A DNA stretch of 22,048 nucleotides from Candidatus Omnitrophota bacterium (GCA_023819545.1 JAMWCA010000008.1:1-22048), one strand, 5' to 3'. Positions 7,531 to 15,991 are shown, numbered from the stretch's first letter. The notes: a model not told the origin generated them from the sequence alone. A program made the numbers and translations.

Positions 7531-9437
7531 GTTTGAAAGTTTATCCTGAGATTTTATATGAAAAAGAATTAAATGAAAGACAGTTAGAGATAGTTAAAAA
7601 CGCAGAAGGCCCCTGTCTTGTTATTGCTGGTGCAGGAAGTGGAAAAACAAGAGTTTTAGTTTATAGGGTCTGTTATCTAATAGAAAAAGGGATTTCTCCA
7701 TCAAATATTCTACTTTTAACTTTTACAAATAAAGCAGCAAAAGAAATGCTTTCACGGGTTGAAAAAATTTTAAAATTTTCCCCAAAAGGTCTTATTGGAG
7801 GGACTTTCCATCATGTTGCGAATTTACTATTAAAAATATATGGAAAGGAGATAAATATAAATCCAAATTTTACAATTATTGATGAAGAAGATTCTATTTC
7901 AATAATTAAAGAAATAATAGAAAAAACAAAAAAAAAGGAAAAATTTCCTCATCCTTCAAAAATAAAAGAATTTATAAGTTTGTCTATTAACACCTGTGAA
8001 AGTTTAAAGGAAACAATAAACAATTTTTTCCCTTTATATGCTAATTTAATTTCAGATGTAGAGAAGGTCTATAAAGAATACCAGAGATTTAAAAAAAATT
8101 TGAATCAACTTGATTATGATGATTTACTTGTTTACTGGCTTAAACTTATGAGAAATGAAGTAATAGGAGATAAAATTTCTTCTCGTTTCAGATACATACT
8201 TGTTGATGAATATCATGATACGAATAGATTGCAGTCAAAGATATTATATTTACTATCCATCAAACATAAAAATATAATGGTTGTTGGAGATGATGCTCAA
8301 AGTATATATTCTTTTAGAGGTGCGACAGTTGCAAATATAATAGAATTTCCAAAAGTTTATCCAGAAGCAAAGATATTTTATCTTGATATTAATTATAGAA
8401 GTACACCACAAATTTTAAATTTTGCAAACGATGTAATATCTCATAATAAAATTCAATTTCCTAAAAATCTTTTAAGCATAAGAGAAAATGGTGTAAAACC
8501 AGTTATAGTAAAATGCAGAAATATGAAAGAAGAGGGTATTTTTGTTTCACAAAGAATAAATAAATTAATTGAAATTGGTATAGAACCAAAAGAAATTGGA
8601 GTGTTGTTTCGTTCAAGGTATCAGGCAGGAGAACTTGAGATTGAACTATCAAAACTAAAAATACCATACATAATAAGGGGAGGTTTGAGGTTTTTTGAGC
8701 AGGCACATATAAAAGATATTATTGCATACTATAGAGTTGGTGAAAATTTTAAAGATGTTTTATCTTGGAGAAGGATATTTAATATAAGTGAAGGTATAGG
8801 AGAAAAAGGTATTGAAAGATTAACAAATTTAATTTTGAGTTCTGGACGACTTGATGAGTTTAAAAATAAAATAGATGAAATAAAATTAATAAAAAAAGGT
8901 AAAGAAAGCTTGGAAAAGCAGATTGAAATTGTTGAAAAAATAAAGAATCTTCCATTTTCAGAAGGGATTGAACTAATTTTAAACTCTGGATATTCAAGAT
9001 ATATAAACAGAAAATATAAAGATGATATAGAAAGAATAGAAGATATAAAAAGTTTGAAAGAAATTGCATCTTTTTATTCAAATGTTTCGGATTTTTTATC
9101 TGAAGCATCATTACAGGAATATTCTAAGGGTGAAAATCCAAATATAAAAAATGCAGTTATTCTTTCAACAATTCATCAAGCAAAAGGTCTTGAATGGAAA
9201 ATCGTTTTTATAATAGGTGTTTGTGATAACCATTTTCCACATCCTTATTCAGCAAAAGACCCAATAGCACTTGAAGAAGAAAGAAGGATTTTTTATGTTG
9301 GAATAACAAGAGCAAAGGAAGACCTTTATATAACTTACTATACTTACGACAATTTTAGGTATACTCCTTTAAAAAAATCAATATTTATTGAAGAAATTTC
9401 ACCAGAACTTTATGAAGAATGGGACCTAACCTTTTAG
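7527..9437 (+). CDS. UvrD/PcrA-type superfamily 1 DNA helicase
   Basis: 636 residues, rather short against the ~720 of PcrA and UvrD. It is an ATP-driven 3'-5' DNA helicase for repair and replication. Walker A GAGSGKT is at 35-41 and LTFTNKAAKEM follows. Motif II is DEYHD (227-231), motif III QSIYSFRGA (258-266), then NYRST, STIHQAKGLEW and EERRIFYVGITRAKEDL. The usual Gln in the DEYQD motif is His. The C-terminal tail that carries the PcrA Tudor-like extension is missing, so it could be a UvrD-family paralogue rather than the main PcrA. It is coupled to pyrB by a 4-nt overlap. Confidence 0.93.
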   Translation: MSLKVYPEILYEKELNERQLEIVKNAEGPCLVIAGAGSGKTRVLVYRVCYLIEKGISPSNILLLTFTNKAAKEMLSRVEKILKFSPKGLIGGTFHHVANLLLKIYGKEININPNFTIIDEEDSISIIKEIIEKTKKKEKFPHPSKIKEFISLSINTCESLKETINNFFPLYANLISDVEKVYKEYQRFKKNLNQLDYDDLLVYWLKLMRNEVIGDKISSRFRYILVDEYHDTNRLQSKILYLLSIKHKNIMVVGDDAQSIYSFRGATVANIIEFPKVYPEAKIFYLDINYRSTPQILNFANDVISHNKIQFPKNLLSIRENGVKPVIVKCRNMKEEGIFVSQRINKLIEIGIEPKEIGVLFRSRYQAGELEIELSKLKIPYIIRGGLRFFEQAHIKDIIAYYRVGENFKDVLSWRRIFNISEGIGEKGIERLTNLILSSGRLDEFKNKIDEIKLIKKGKESLEKQIEIVEKIKNLPFSEGIELILNSGYSRYINRKYKDDIERIEDIKSLKEIASFYSNVSDFLSEASLQEYSKGENPNIKNAVILSTIHQAKGLEWKIVFIIGVCDNHFPHPYSAKDPIALEEERRIFYVGITRAKEDLYITYYTYDNFRYTPLKKSIFIEEISPELYEEWDLTF

Positions 9438-9439
9438 AA

Positions 9440-9452
9440 CACCTCGTAGGTG
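9440..9452 (+). promoter_or_regulatory. Small hairpin over the permease ribosome binding site
   Basis: CACCT (9440-9444), a CGT loop, then AGGTG (9448-9452) form a 5-bp stem. The 3' arm is the Shine-Dalgarno of the ATG at 9457. It begins two bases after the helicase stop codon. A 5-bp stem is weak, so this may be chance. Confidence 0.3.
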
Positions 9453-9456
9453 AAAG

Positions 9457-10758
9457 ATGGGATTTATTGATACACAAGGGAAGATTTTAACACTTATTAT
9501 TTTTTTTATTGCATATTTTGGGATTGTTATAAAAAGAGATAAATCATTATATTTTGTTTTTGGTGCTGTTTTTTTACTTTTAGTTTTTAAAATAGTTAAG
9601 TTTAGTGAAATCCTAAATTTTATAAATTATAATGTTCTTGGTATCTTCTTAGGAACAAGTATTTTGTCTTATCTATTTGCTTATTCAAAGGTTCCATCTC
9701 ATATAGTAGATAAAATTGTAGAAAAAAGATATTCAACAGGTATTATATTTTTATTGATATGTATTATAACTGGACTTATTTCTGCTTTTGTTGAAAATAT
9801 TGCTACAATTATGATAATGGCTCCTGTTGCTCTTGAATTTACAAAAAAATATAAGATAAATCCAATTCCACTTTTTGTCGGTATGTCATTAAGTTCAAAT
9901 CTTCAGGGTTGTGCTACAATGGTTGGAGACAGTCCCAGTATAATCTTGGCAATGGAGTCAAATTTAAATTTCAATGATTTTTTCTATATGCCAGGTTATA
10001 AACTTGGTTTAAATTCTGGAAAACCGGGCATATTTTTCTTTGTTCAATTTGGAGCAATTTTGAGTTTTTTTGTTCTTTTTCTATTTTTTAAAAAAGAAAA
10101 AGCAGTTCATCAGGATTTTCAAAAAGAGCATAAAATAGTTTCATATTTTCCAACAGTTTTACTTATTCTTTTAATTTTTACTCTCGCTATAACATCTTTT
10201 TTAAAAGATATTTTTTCATATTTTCCTGCAATTATTTGCCTTGCTTATGGTCTTATTGGAATATTTTGGTTGTTTATTAAAAAGGCAGAAAAAATAAATA
10301 TAAAAGAAATTGACTGGCAAAGTTTCTTTTTATTGATTGGGATTTTTATACTTATTGGGTCATTAAAGCAAGTCGGATTTATTGATGATATTGCAAAATT
10401 CTTATTGAAAAAAGGGAAGAGCGAATTTAAAATTTTTTTAATGATTGTGTGGATAAGTGTTTTTATTTCTGCATTTGTTGATAATATTCCTTATACTATG
10501 GCTATGATTTCAGGAATAAAGGTCTTATGTGAAAATTTAAATACCAATCCTTATGTTTTTCTTTTTGGTCTTTTAATTGGAACATGTGTAGGTGGAAATA
10601 TAACTCCTATTGGGGCAAGTTGTAATGTTATAAGTGTAGGTATACTAAGAAAAAATGGTTATAAAGTTAATTTCTTTGACTTTATAAAAATTGGATTGCC
10701 TTTCAGTATAATCTCAGTTTCAGGAGCAACTTTACTTTTATGGTTGGTTTATAAATAG
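9457..10758 (+). CDS. ArsB/NhaD (ion transporter superfamily) permease
   Basis: 433 very hydrophobic residues with about eleven predicted membrane segments in two inverted halves. Each half carries the family signature: VENIATIMIMAPVA in the first, matched by VDNIPYTMAMISG in the second. SLSSNLQGCATMVGDSPS (first half) and GGNITPIGASCNV (second half) fit the paired re-entrant loops of the CitMHS/ArsB/NhaD group. Members move arsenite, sodium/protons, citrate or other anions. No arsenic genes are adjacent, so the substrate is unassigned. The start has AGGTGA a few bases upstream. The next gene begins 9 nt after its stop, consistent with cotranscription. Confidence 0.85.
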   Translation: MGFIDTQGKILTLIIFFIAYFGIVIKRDKSLYFVFGAVFLLLVFKIVKFSEILNFINYNVLGIFLGTSILSYLFAYSKVPSHIVDKIVEKRYSTGIIFLLICIITGLISAFVENIATIMIMAPVALEFTKKYKINPIPLFVGMSLSSNLQGCATMVGDSPSIILAMESNLNFNDFFYMPGYKLGLNSGKPGIFFFVQFGAILSFFVLFLFFKKEKAVHQDFQKEHKIVSYFPTVLLILLIFTLAITSFLKDIFSYFPAIICLAYGLIGIFWLFIKKAEKINIKEIDWQSFFLLIGIFILIGSLKQVGFIDDIAKFLLKKGKSEFKIFLMIVWISVFISAFVDNIPYTMAMISGIKVLCENLNTNPYVFLFGLLIGTCVGGNITPIGASCNVISVGILRKNGYKVNFFDFIKIGLPFSIISVSGATLLLWLVYK

Positions 10759-10767
10759 GAGAGAAAA

Positions 10768-11826
10768 ATGAACCAAATTGAAATATTTAAAATGACAATT
10801 AATCATCAATCCCATAATCAATTTCTTTATAAAGCAAGTTTTACTCCAGATTTAAAGAAAAGGATATGTGAAAAATTTAAAATAAAGGAAGAAGAAATAA
10901 ATGATTTTTTTGGTTTTTTTAATCCTATAAGTGTTCAGCCATATGAAAAAAAGATAGAGGTTGATTTTTCTAAATATTATAAAGATATAGATATACCAGA
11001 AGGGTCTTTTATAAATTCTCTTGGAGTTCTTGAGATTCCAGCTAAATACTACCATTTTACTGGATATATAAGTCCTTTAAGAAATGTAAAATCATTGAAA
11101 GATATAGAAGAATTTCCTTTCCCAGAGAGTGAAAATATAAGTTCAGAAGGTATGAAAGAAAAAGTTGAAAATGCCAATAAAGAAAATAAAGTTTCTGTTT
11201 GCTGGATTGGACATATTTATGAAAATTCATGGCAGGTAAGAGGATATGAAGAATTTCTAATAGATATGATAGAAAATCCTTCATGGGCTGAATATATACT
11301 TGACAGGTTTACAGAAAGAAATATTAAAATAGCAGAACTTGCAGCAGAAGCAGGAGTTGATATGATAATAACAGGTGATGATGTTGCAAATCAAAAAACA
11401 CTTATGTTTTCTTTAGAAATGTGGAGAAAATTTATAAAATCAAGATGGAAAAAGGTATATGAAAAAGCAATAAGTATAAAACCAGATATTCAAATATGGT
11501 ATCATAGTGATGGGAATATTGAACAAATAATAGGAGAATTGATAGATATAGGAGTAACAATTTTAAATCCGTTACAGCCAGAATGTATGGATATTTATAA
11601 AATTAAAAAAGAATTTGGGAAATATTTAGTTTTTGATGGAACAATTGGAACACAAAGCACTATGCCTTTTGGAACACCAGAACAAGTTAAAATGACAATT
11701 AGAGATAGGAAGAAAAATCTTGGTTATGATGGCGCTTTAATCATATCTCCAACTCATATTCTTGAACCTGATGTCCCTGTTGAAAATATAGAAGCATTTG
11801 TTGAAGAGTGTAGGAAAATAGATTAA
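10768..11826 (+). CDS. UroD-superfamily (MtaA-like) protein, not a true HemE
   Basis: 352 residues with a uroporphyrinogen decarboxylase-type barrel. Diagnostic stretches are AAEAGVDMIITGDD (192-205), WYHSDGNI (244-251), ILNPLQPECMDI (265-276) and VFDGTIGTQSTMPFG (288-302). The N-terminal RPxWxMRQAGRY motif of heme-pathway HemE is absent. Corrinoid methyltransferases such as MtaA use His-x-Cys plus a later Cys for zinc. Here the motif is H246-S-D248 with C273, so D replaces the first Cys. A methyl-transfer role with a corrinoid protein is possible, but no corrinoid protein is nearby. GGAGA precedes the ATG. It follows the permease by 9 nt and may share its transcript. Confidence 0.85.
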   Translation: MNQIEIFKMTINHQSHNQFLYKASFTPDLKKRICEKFKIKEEEINDFFGFFNPISVQPYEKKIEVDFSKYYKDIDIPEGSFINSLGVLEIPAKYYHFTGYISPLRNVKSLKDIEEFPFPESENISSEGMKEKVENANKENKVSVCWIGHIYENSWQVRGYEEFLIDMIENPSWAEYILDRFTERNIKIAELAAEAGVDMIITGDDVANQKTLMFSLEMWRKFIKSRWKKVYEKAISIKPDIQIWYHSDGNIEQIIGELIDIGVTILNPLQPECMDIYKIKKEFGKYLVFDGTIGTQSTMPFGTPEQVKMTIRDRKKNLGYDGALIISPTHILEPDVPVENIEAFVEECRKID

Positions 11827-11835
11827 AATAATTAA

Positions 11836-12447
11836 ATGAAAATCCTTTCTATAGAAACAACAACAAATTTTGGAAGCATAGCAATTCTTCAAGATGATAT
11901 TATAAAAAAGGAAATATTTTTTGAAAGTTCTGACCTCGCTGCTGAACTTGTTGAAAAACTAAACTATGTTTATGAGGAATTTGATTATCTTGTTGTTGAT
12001 TCTGGACCAGGTTCATGGACAGGTATCCGTTTAGGAATAAGTTTTGCAAAAGGTTTAGTTTTAGGTCAGATAGATAAAATATATGCTGTCAATGTTTTTG
12101 ATTCAATTTTTTATTCTTTTAAAGATATTAAGGCAAAATTTTTATGTATAATTCACTGTTCAAGAGATATATTTTATTATTCAGAATTTAATGGCAGGTT
12201 TAATTATAAAAAATCATTTAGAATTAAAAAAATAGTTTTGAAGGACCTCCTTTCAATTATTAAAAAAAGAGATTATATTTTAATTGGACCTGGATTGATA
12301 AATTTAAAAGAATTAACAAAATTGGAAAGAATAAAAACAAATTATTTTTTATCATATCCAAGAGCATCGCTAAATGGATTAGTTGCTTACAAAAAAATAA
12401 AAAATAAAATTCCATCCGCCCGATTAGAGCCAATATATGGGAAATAA
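11836..12447 (+). CDS. tsaB: TsaB, tRNA N6-threonylcarbamoyladenosine synthesis partner
   Basis: 203 residues. The ASKHA fold begins with LSIETTTNFGSIAIL and contains DSGPGSWTGIRLGISFAKGL (57-76), the TsaB signature. TsaB dimerises with TsaD to make the t6A37 modification of ANN-decoding tRNAs. It is slightly short at the C-terminus but within family range. There is no clear Shine-Dalgarno (AT-only upstream), and the start is nine bases after the UroD-like gene. It overlaps the glycosyltransferase gene by 11 nt. Confidence 0.9.
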   Translation: MKILSIETTTNFGSIAILQDDIIKKEIFFESSDLAAELVEKLNYVYEEFDYLVVDSGPGSWTGIRLGISFAKGLVLGQIDKIYAVNVFDSIFYSFKDIKAKFLCIIHCSRDIFYYSEFNGRFNYKKSFRIKKIVLKDLLSIIKKRDYILIGPGLINLKELTKLERIKTNYFLSYPRASLNGLVAYKKIKNKIPSARLEPIYGK

Positions 12448-13513
12448 AATTAAAATTGGATATTTAATTGGTAGTTCTGAAATTGGTGGAACAGAAAAGA
12501 TGATATTAACTCTTGTTAAAAATCTTAATAAAAATATTTTTGAGATTGTCTTTTTTTGTATTAAAGGAGAGGGGAAATTCACAAAAAAATTAAAAGAAGA
12601 AAATTTTAAAGTTTATGTTGTTAACCTAAAAAAAAATCCAATTTCTTTTATAACTCTTTTTTTTCTAATTAAAAGAGAAAATTTAAACATTCTTCAATCA
12701 TTCCTTTTTGTTGCAAATATACTTGGTAGAATTTATGGAAAAATTCTCGGAATTAAACTTGTAATTTCATCTCAGAGAAGTACAGACCCATGGAGAAAAT
12801 GGTATCATTGGTTTTTAGAGAGAATAACTGTAAGATGGGTTGATTTAATTGTTTCAAATTCTTATTCTGCGAGAGAAATTTTGATAAAAAAAGGTAAAAT
12901 CCCGAGAAAAAAAATAAAAGTTATCCCAAATGGAATAGAAATACCTGAAAAGATAGTAAAGGTTGAAGAAAAGGATTATATAATTATAGGGACTGTTGGT
13001 AATTTAAGAAGGGCAAAAGGTTATTTTCATTTAATTGAGGCATCTAAAATAGTCATAGAAAAGTTTAAAAATGTAAGGTTTTATATAGTAGGAGAGGGTG
13101 AGTTAAAAAAAGAAATTTTAAAAAGGATTAAAAGTTATAATCTTGAGCAATATTTTGTGTTAACAGGATATATTGAAAACATTTATGATTATCTTAAAAT
13201 TTTTGATATTTTTGTCCTTCCTTCTTTATGGGAAGGATGTCCTGTTAGTTTACTTGAAAGTATGGGATATGGTATAGCATCAATTGCAACTGATGTTGGT
13301 GATGTTCCTTATATTATTGAAAATGGAGAGACAGGATATATAGTTAAAGTTGGCGATTATAAGGATATGGCAGAGAGAATTATAAATTTGATTGAAAATA
13401 AAGGATTAAGAGAAAAAATTGGACAAAAAGCAAGAGAAAAAATTAAAAGAGATTATCGTGTTGAAGAAATGGTAAAAGGTTATGCATCTATATATAATAA
13501 AATTGATAAATAA
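12437..13513 (+). CDS. GT4-family glycosyltransferase
   Basis: 358 residues with the two-domain GT-B layout. The N-terminal GSSEIGGTEKMI is the glycine-rich acceptor-side loop. VIPNGIEIP (162-170) starts the C-terminal domain, GTVGNLRRAKGYFHLIEA follows, and the E-x7-E motif is E266-G-C-P-V-S-L-L-E274. Such enzymes add sugars to lipid or polysaccharide acceptors at the inner face of the membrane. Nearby genes do not reveal the sugar or acceptor. It starts inside tsaB, so it is translated from the same message. Confidence 0.9.
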   Translation: MGNKIKIGYLIGSSEIGGTEKMILTLVKNLNKNIFEIVFFCIKGEGKFTKKLKEENFKVYVVNLKKNPISFITLFFLIKRENLNILQSFLFVANILGRIYGKILGIKLVISSQRSTDPWRKWYHWFLERITVRWVDLIVSNSYSAREILIKKGKIPRKKIKVIPNGIEIPEKIVKVEEKDYIIIGTVGNLRRAKGYFHLIEASKIVIEKFKNVRFYIVGEGELKKEILKRIKSYNLEQYFVLTGYIENIYDYLKIFDIFVLPSLWEGCPVSLLESMGYGIASIATDVGDVPYIIENGETGYIVKVGDYKDMAERIINLIENKGLREKIGQKAREKIKRDYRVEEMVKGYASIYNKIDK

Positions 13514-13544
13514 AAATTAAAATGTTAAAATTTTTTCTTTAATT

Positions 13545-14087
13545 ATGGAAAAAGCAAGAGATTTTAAAAAGAAAACATTTAACTGGTTTAAGTCATTATT
13601 TTGGGCTTTTATAATTGCTTTGTTTATAAGAACATTTTTTGTTGGGAATTTTAAAATTCCAACAACTTCTATGGTTCCAACGTTGAAAGTAGGAGACCGA
13701 CTTCTTTCAAATAATATAATTTATAAAATCAGAGAGCCAAAGAGAGGAGAGGTTGTTATTTTTAAAGCACCACATGACCCGAAAAGGGACTTTGTTAAAA
13801 GATTAATTGCATTTGGAGGGGAAAAAGTTTTAATAAAGGAAGGTAAAATATATATAAATGGAAATCCTATAAATGACCCTTTAATAAGTTGTAGGTATTA
13901 TTATAGTATAGGGACTTATGGCGTTGAGAAAGAGATAGAAGTCCCTGAAAATTCATATTATGTTCTTGGTGATAATAGTATAAATAGTTCTGATAGTAGA
14001 GATTGGGGTTTTGTCCCTAAAAAAAATTTAATTGGTAAAGCATTATTTATTTACTGGCCACCTTGGAGAATGGGTTTTATAAAATGA
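13545..14087 (+). CDS. lepB: Signal peptidase I
   Basis: 180 residues, a short S26 signal peptidase with a single N-terminal membrane segment (~17-34). The catalytic Ser is S42 in TSMVPT and the catalytic Lys is K85 in FVKRLIAFGGE. The conserved GDNSINSSDSRDWGFV box lies near the C-terminus. It cleaves signal peptides of exported proteins on the outer side of the inner membrane. A 31-nt AT-rich gap separates it from the glycosyltransferase, and no good Shine-Dalgarno is visible. It overlaps grpE by ATGA. Confidence 0.95.
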   Translation: MEKARDFKKKTFNWFKSLFWAFIIALFIRTFFVGNFKIPTTSMVPTLKVGDRLLSNNIIYKIREPKRGEVVIFKAPHDPKRDFVKRLIAFGGEKVLIKEGKIYINGNPINDPLISCRYYYSIGTYGVEKEIEVPENSYYVLGDNSINSSDSRDWGFVPKKNLIGKALFIYWPPWRMGFIK

Positions 14088-14656
14088 AAAAAAAGATATT
14101 TTTTGTAAAAGAAGATGATTTAAAAAATTTAAGGGAGATTGCTAAAAAATTTAAAGAAATTGTTAAGGAAAAGGAAAAATTGGATAAAAAAATAGAAGAA
14201 TTGAATGATAAGTATTTACGAACTTTAGCTGAATTTGACAACTATAGAAAAAGGATAGAAAAAGAAAAAATGGATTTAATTAAATATGGGAATGAAAATC
14301 TTATTCTACAACTTATACCATTTGATGAAATATTTGAAAATGTCATTAAAATGATAGAACAAAATCCTTCTCCAGAAGTTATTAAAAAGGGACTTGAATT
14401 ATTAAAAAAGGAATTTGAAAAATTTCTTGAAAGTCATGGAGTAAAAAGGATAAAAGCAAAAGGAGAAAAATTCAATCCTAATCTTCATGAAGCAGTAGGA
14501 GTTATAGAAATGGATGGAATTGAAGATGGTATAATTTTAGAAGAAGATAAAAGTGGGTATATCTATAAAGATAAAGTTATAAGACCATCTATGGTTAGGG
14601 TTGCAAAAAGTAAAAGCAAAGATAATGTGGAAGATAAAAGCACCAGCAAAAATTAA
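14084..14656 (+). CDS. grpE: GrpE, nucleotide exchange factor for DnaK
   Basis: 190 residues from the ATG at 14084, which overlaps the lepB stop (ATGA). A TTG farther upstream at 14063 is in frame but has no support. An N-terminal coiled coil (~10-65) contains LRTLAEFDNYRKR, the GrpE long-helix signature. The beta domain ends with FNPNLHEAVGVI and VIRPSMVRVAKS. GrpE releases ADP from DnaK. No hrcA, dnaK or dnaJ lies beside it in this window, which is unusual. The last 32 nt overlap ispE. Confidence 0.93.
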   Translation: MKKKIFFVKEDDLKNLREIAKKFKEIVKEKEKLDKKIEELNDKYLRTLAEFDNYRKRIEKEKMDLIKYGNENLILQLIPFDEIFENVIKMIEQNPSPEVIKKGLELLKKEFEKFLESHGVKRIKAKGEKFNPNLHEAVGVIEMDGIEDGIILEEDKSGYIYKDKVIRPSMVRVAKSKSKDNVEDKSTSKN

Positions 14657-15497
14657 TCTTTTTCTTGAGGTTGGAGAAAGGCAAAATTCGCTTCATCCTT
14701 TAGTTTCTCTCGTTGATATAGTTTCACTCTACGATTATATATATTTAAAACCTTCAAGAAAAACAAATATAAATTTCATCTCAAAATGGAAAATTCCAGA
14801 GGATAATACAATTGTAAGATTGATATCTATTTTAAAAAAAAGATTTAGTTTCCAAGTAGATATAAAAATTGAAAAAAAGATTCCCCCTGGAACTGGTCTT
14901 GGAGGTGCAAGTTCTGACGCTGCATATTTATTACTTTATTTAAATGAAATATTTAATTTTGGGTTAAAAATTGAAGATATGGTTGAAATTGGAAAAAAGA
15001 TAGGTTCTGATGTTCCACTTTTTTTCTATCGTAAAAGATGTTTAATTGAAAACTGTGGCGAAAAGGTTACAGTTTGTGATGATTTTAAATTTTATTATTT
15101 ACTTTTAATTCCTCAATTTCCAATAAGCACAAAAGATGTTTATAATAAACTTGATAAGATGGGAGAGTTTGGTAATTTGACAGAAGCAATGGAAAAAGTT
15201 AAAATCCTTATGGAAAAAATAAAAGAATTGGATATTGATAAAATTGAAGAAAATATGTTTAATCGTCTTGAAAAACCTTGTTTTGAATTAAACAATAAAA
15301 TAAAGGAGGTGAGAATTGAAATAGAAAAAAAGACAGGAAAAAGATTTTTTTTGAGTGGTAGTGGAGGAGTTTTATATAGTTTGTTTAAAGAGAAGGAGGA
15401 AGTTGCAAAAATAAAAAATTTAATTTTTTTAGAAGGATGGAAAAAAGTAAAAGTAGAAAGTGTTCATGTAAAAGGAGGGAAAGATGGAAATTACTGA
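14625..15497 (+). CDS. ispE: 4-diphosphocytidyl-2-C-methyl-D-erythritol kinase
   Basis: 290 residues from ATG 14625; an upstream in-frame TTG is rejected because MWKIKAPAKINLFL is the normal IspE N-terminus. This GHMP kinase phosphorylates CDP-ME in the MEP isoprenoid pathway. K9 (APAKINLFL) and D129 (GSDVPLFF) are the catalytic pair. The ATP loop is PPGTGLGGASSDAA (87-100), and LSGSGGVLYSLF is the third GHMP motif. The usual DGYH of the substrate site reads NSLH here, keeping the His (H24). It starts inside grpE and overlaps spoVG by 14 nt. Confidence 0.93.
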   Translation: MWKIKAPAKINLFLEVGERQNSLHPLVSLVDIVSLYDYIYLKPSRKTNINFISKWKIPEDNTIVRLISILKKRFSFQVDIKIEKKIPPGTGLGGASSDAAYLLLYLNEIFNFGLKIEDMVEIGKKIGSDVPLFFYRKRCLIENCGEKVTVCDDFKFYYLLLIPQFPISTKDVYNKLDKMGEFGNLTEAMEKVKILMEKIKELDIDKIEENMFNRLEKPCFELNNKIKEVRIEIEKKTGKRFFLSGSGGVLYSLFKEKEEVAKIKNLIFLEGWKKVKVESVHVKGGKDGNY

Positions 15498-15873
15498 AGT
15501 CAGGGTTTCTCTTGTTGAAAGACCAAATAGTAGGTTAAGAGCTTATGCATCAATAACTTTTGACAATTCTTTTGTAGTAAGAGATGTAAGGATTATAGAA
15601 GGAAAAAGAGGTCTTTTTGTTGCTATGCCAAGTAAAAAAATGCAGAGACCTTGCTCAAGGTGTGGATTTAAAAATCCTATAAATCATAAATTTTGCGGTT
15701 CTTGTGGTGTATCTTTAAACACTTTAAATCAGCAGCGACTTTCTCCTTCTCAACTACATAGAGACCTTGCGCATCCGATAAAGACCGATTTCAGAGAATA
15801 TATTCAGAAAAAAGTTCTTGAAGAGTATGAAAAAACAAAAAAGGGCACAAGCAAAAATTATCCAGAACAATAG
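15484..15873 (+). CDS. spoVG: SpoVG-family protein with inserted zinc ribbon
   Basis: 129 residues, against ~85-100 for ordinary SpoVG. The SpoVG core is clear: MEITEVRVSLV, LRAYASITFDNSFVVRDVRI, GLFVAMPSKK, then LHRDLAHPIKTDFREYIQKKVLEEY. Between MPSKK (48-52) and LHRDLAHPI (91-99) sits an extra ~38 residues holding a four-Cys zinc ribbon, C57-x2-C60-x10-C71-x2-C74. SpoVG binds DNA or RNA in Firmicutes and spirochaetes; the ribbon could add a contact. The Shine-Dalgarno AAAGGAGGG is strong and lies inside ispE. tRNA-Gln follows after 47 nt. Confidence 0.93.
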   Translation: MEITEVRVSLVERPNSRLRAYASITFDNSFVVRDVRIIEGKRGLFVAMPSKKMQRPCSRCGFKNPINHKFCGSCGVSLNTLNQQRLSPSQLHRDLAHPIKTDFREYIQKKVLEEYEKTKKGTSKNYPEQ

Positions 15874-15920
15874 AATTTTTTAATAGTTAACCATTATTTA
15901 ATTTATATCTGAAAAAGTTT

Positions 15921-15991
15921 TGCCCGGTAGTGTAATGGTAACACACCGGCCTTTGGAGCCGAGGATCAAGGTTCGAGTCCTTGCCGGGCAG
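15921..15991 (+). tRNA. tRNA-Gln (anticodon TTG)
   Basis: 71 nt fold into a complete cloverleaf. The acceptor TGCCCGG pairs with CCGGGCA (15984-15990), G is the discriminator, and the T arm is CAAGG-TTCGAGT-CCTTG. The anticodon loop is CTTTGGA with TTG, reading CAA/CAG. The U1-A72 end is typical of tRNA-Gln. The anticodon stem has one C-A mismatch at its outer pair. The 3' CCA is not encoded. It sits co-directionally between spoVG and the glmU-like gene, whose ATG is only 13 nt downstream, so it is probably cut from a longer transcript. Confidence 0.96.

Noticed and set aside
14063..14083. Upstream TTG start for grpE
   Set aside because: It lies inside lepB with no supporting site, and the ATGA overlap at 14084 gives the normal GrpE N-terminus.
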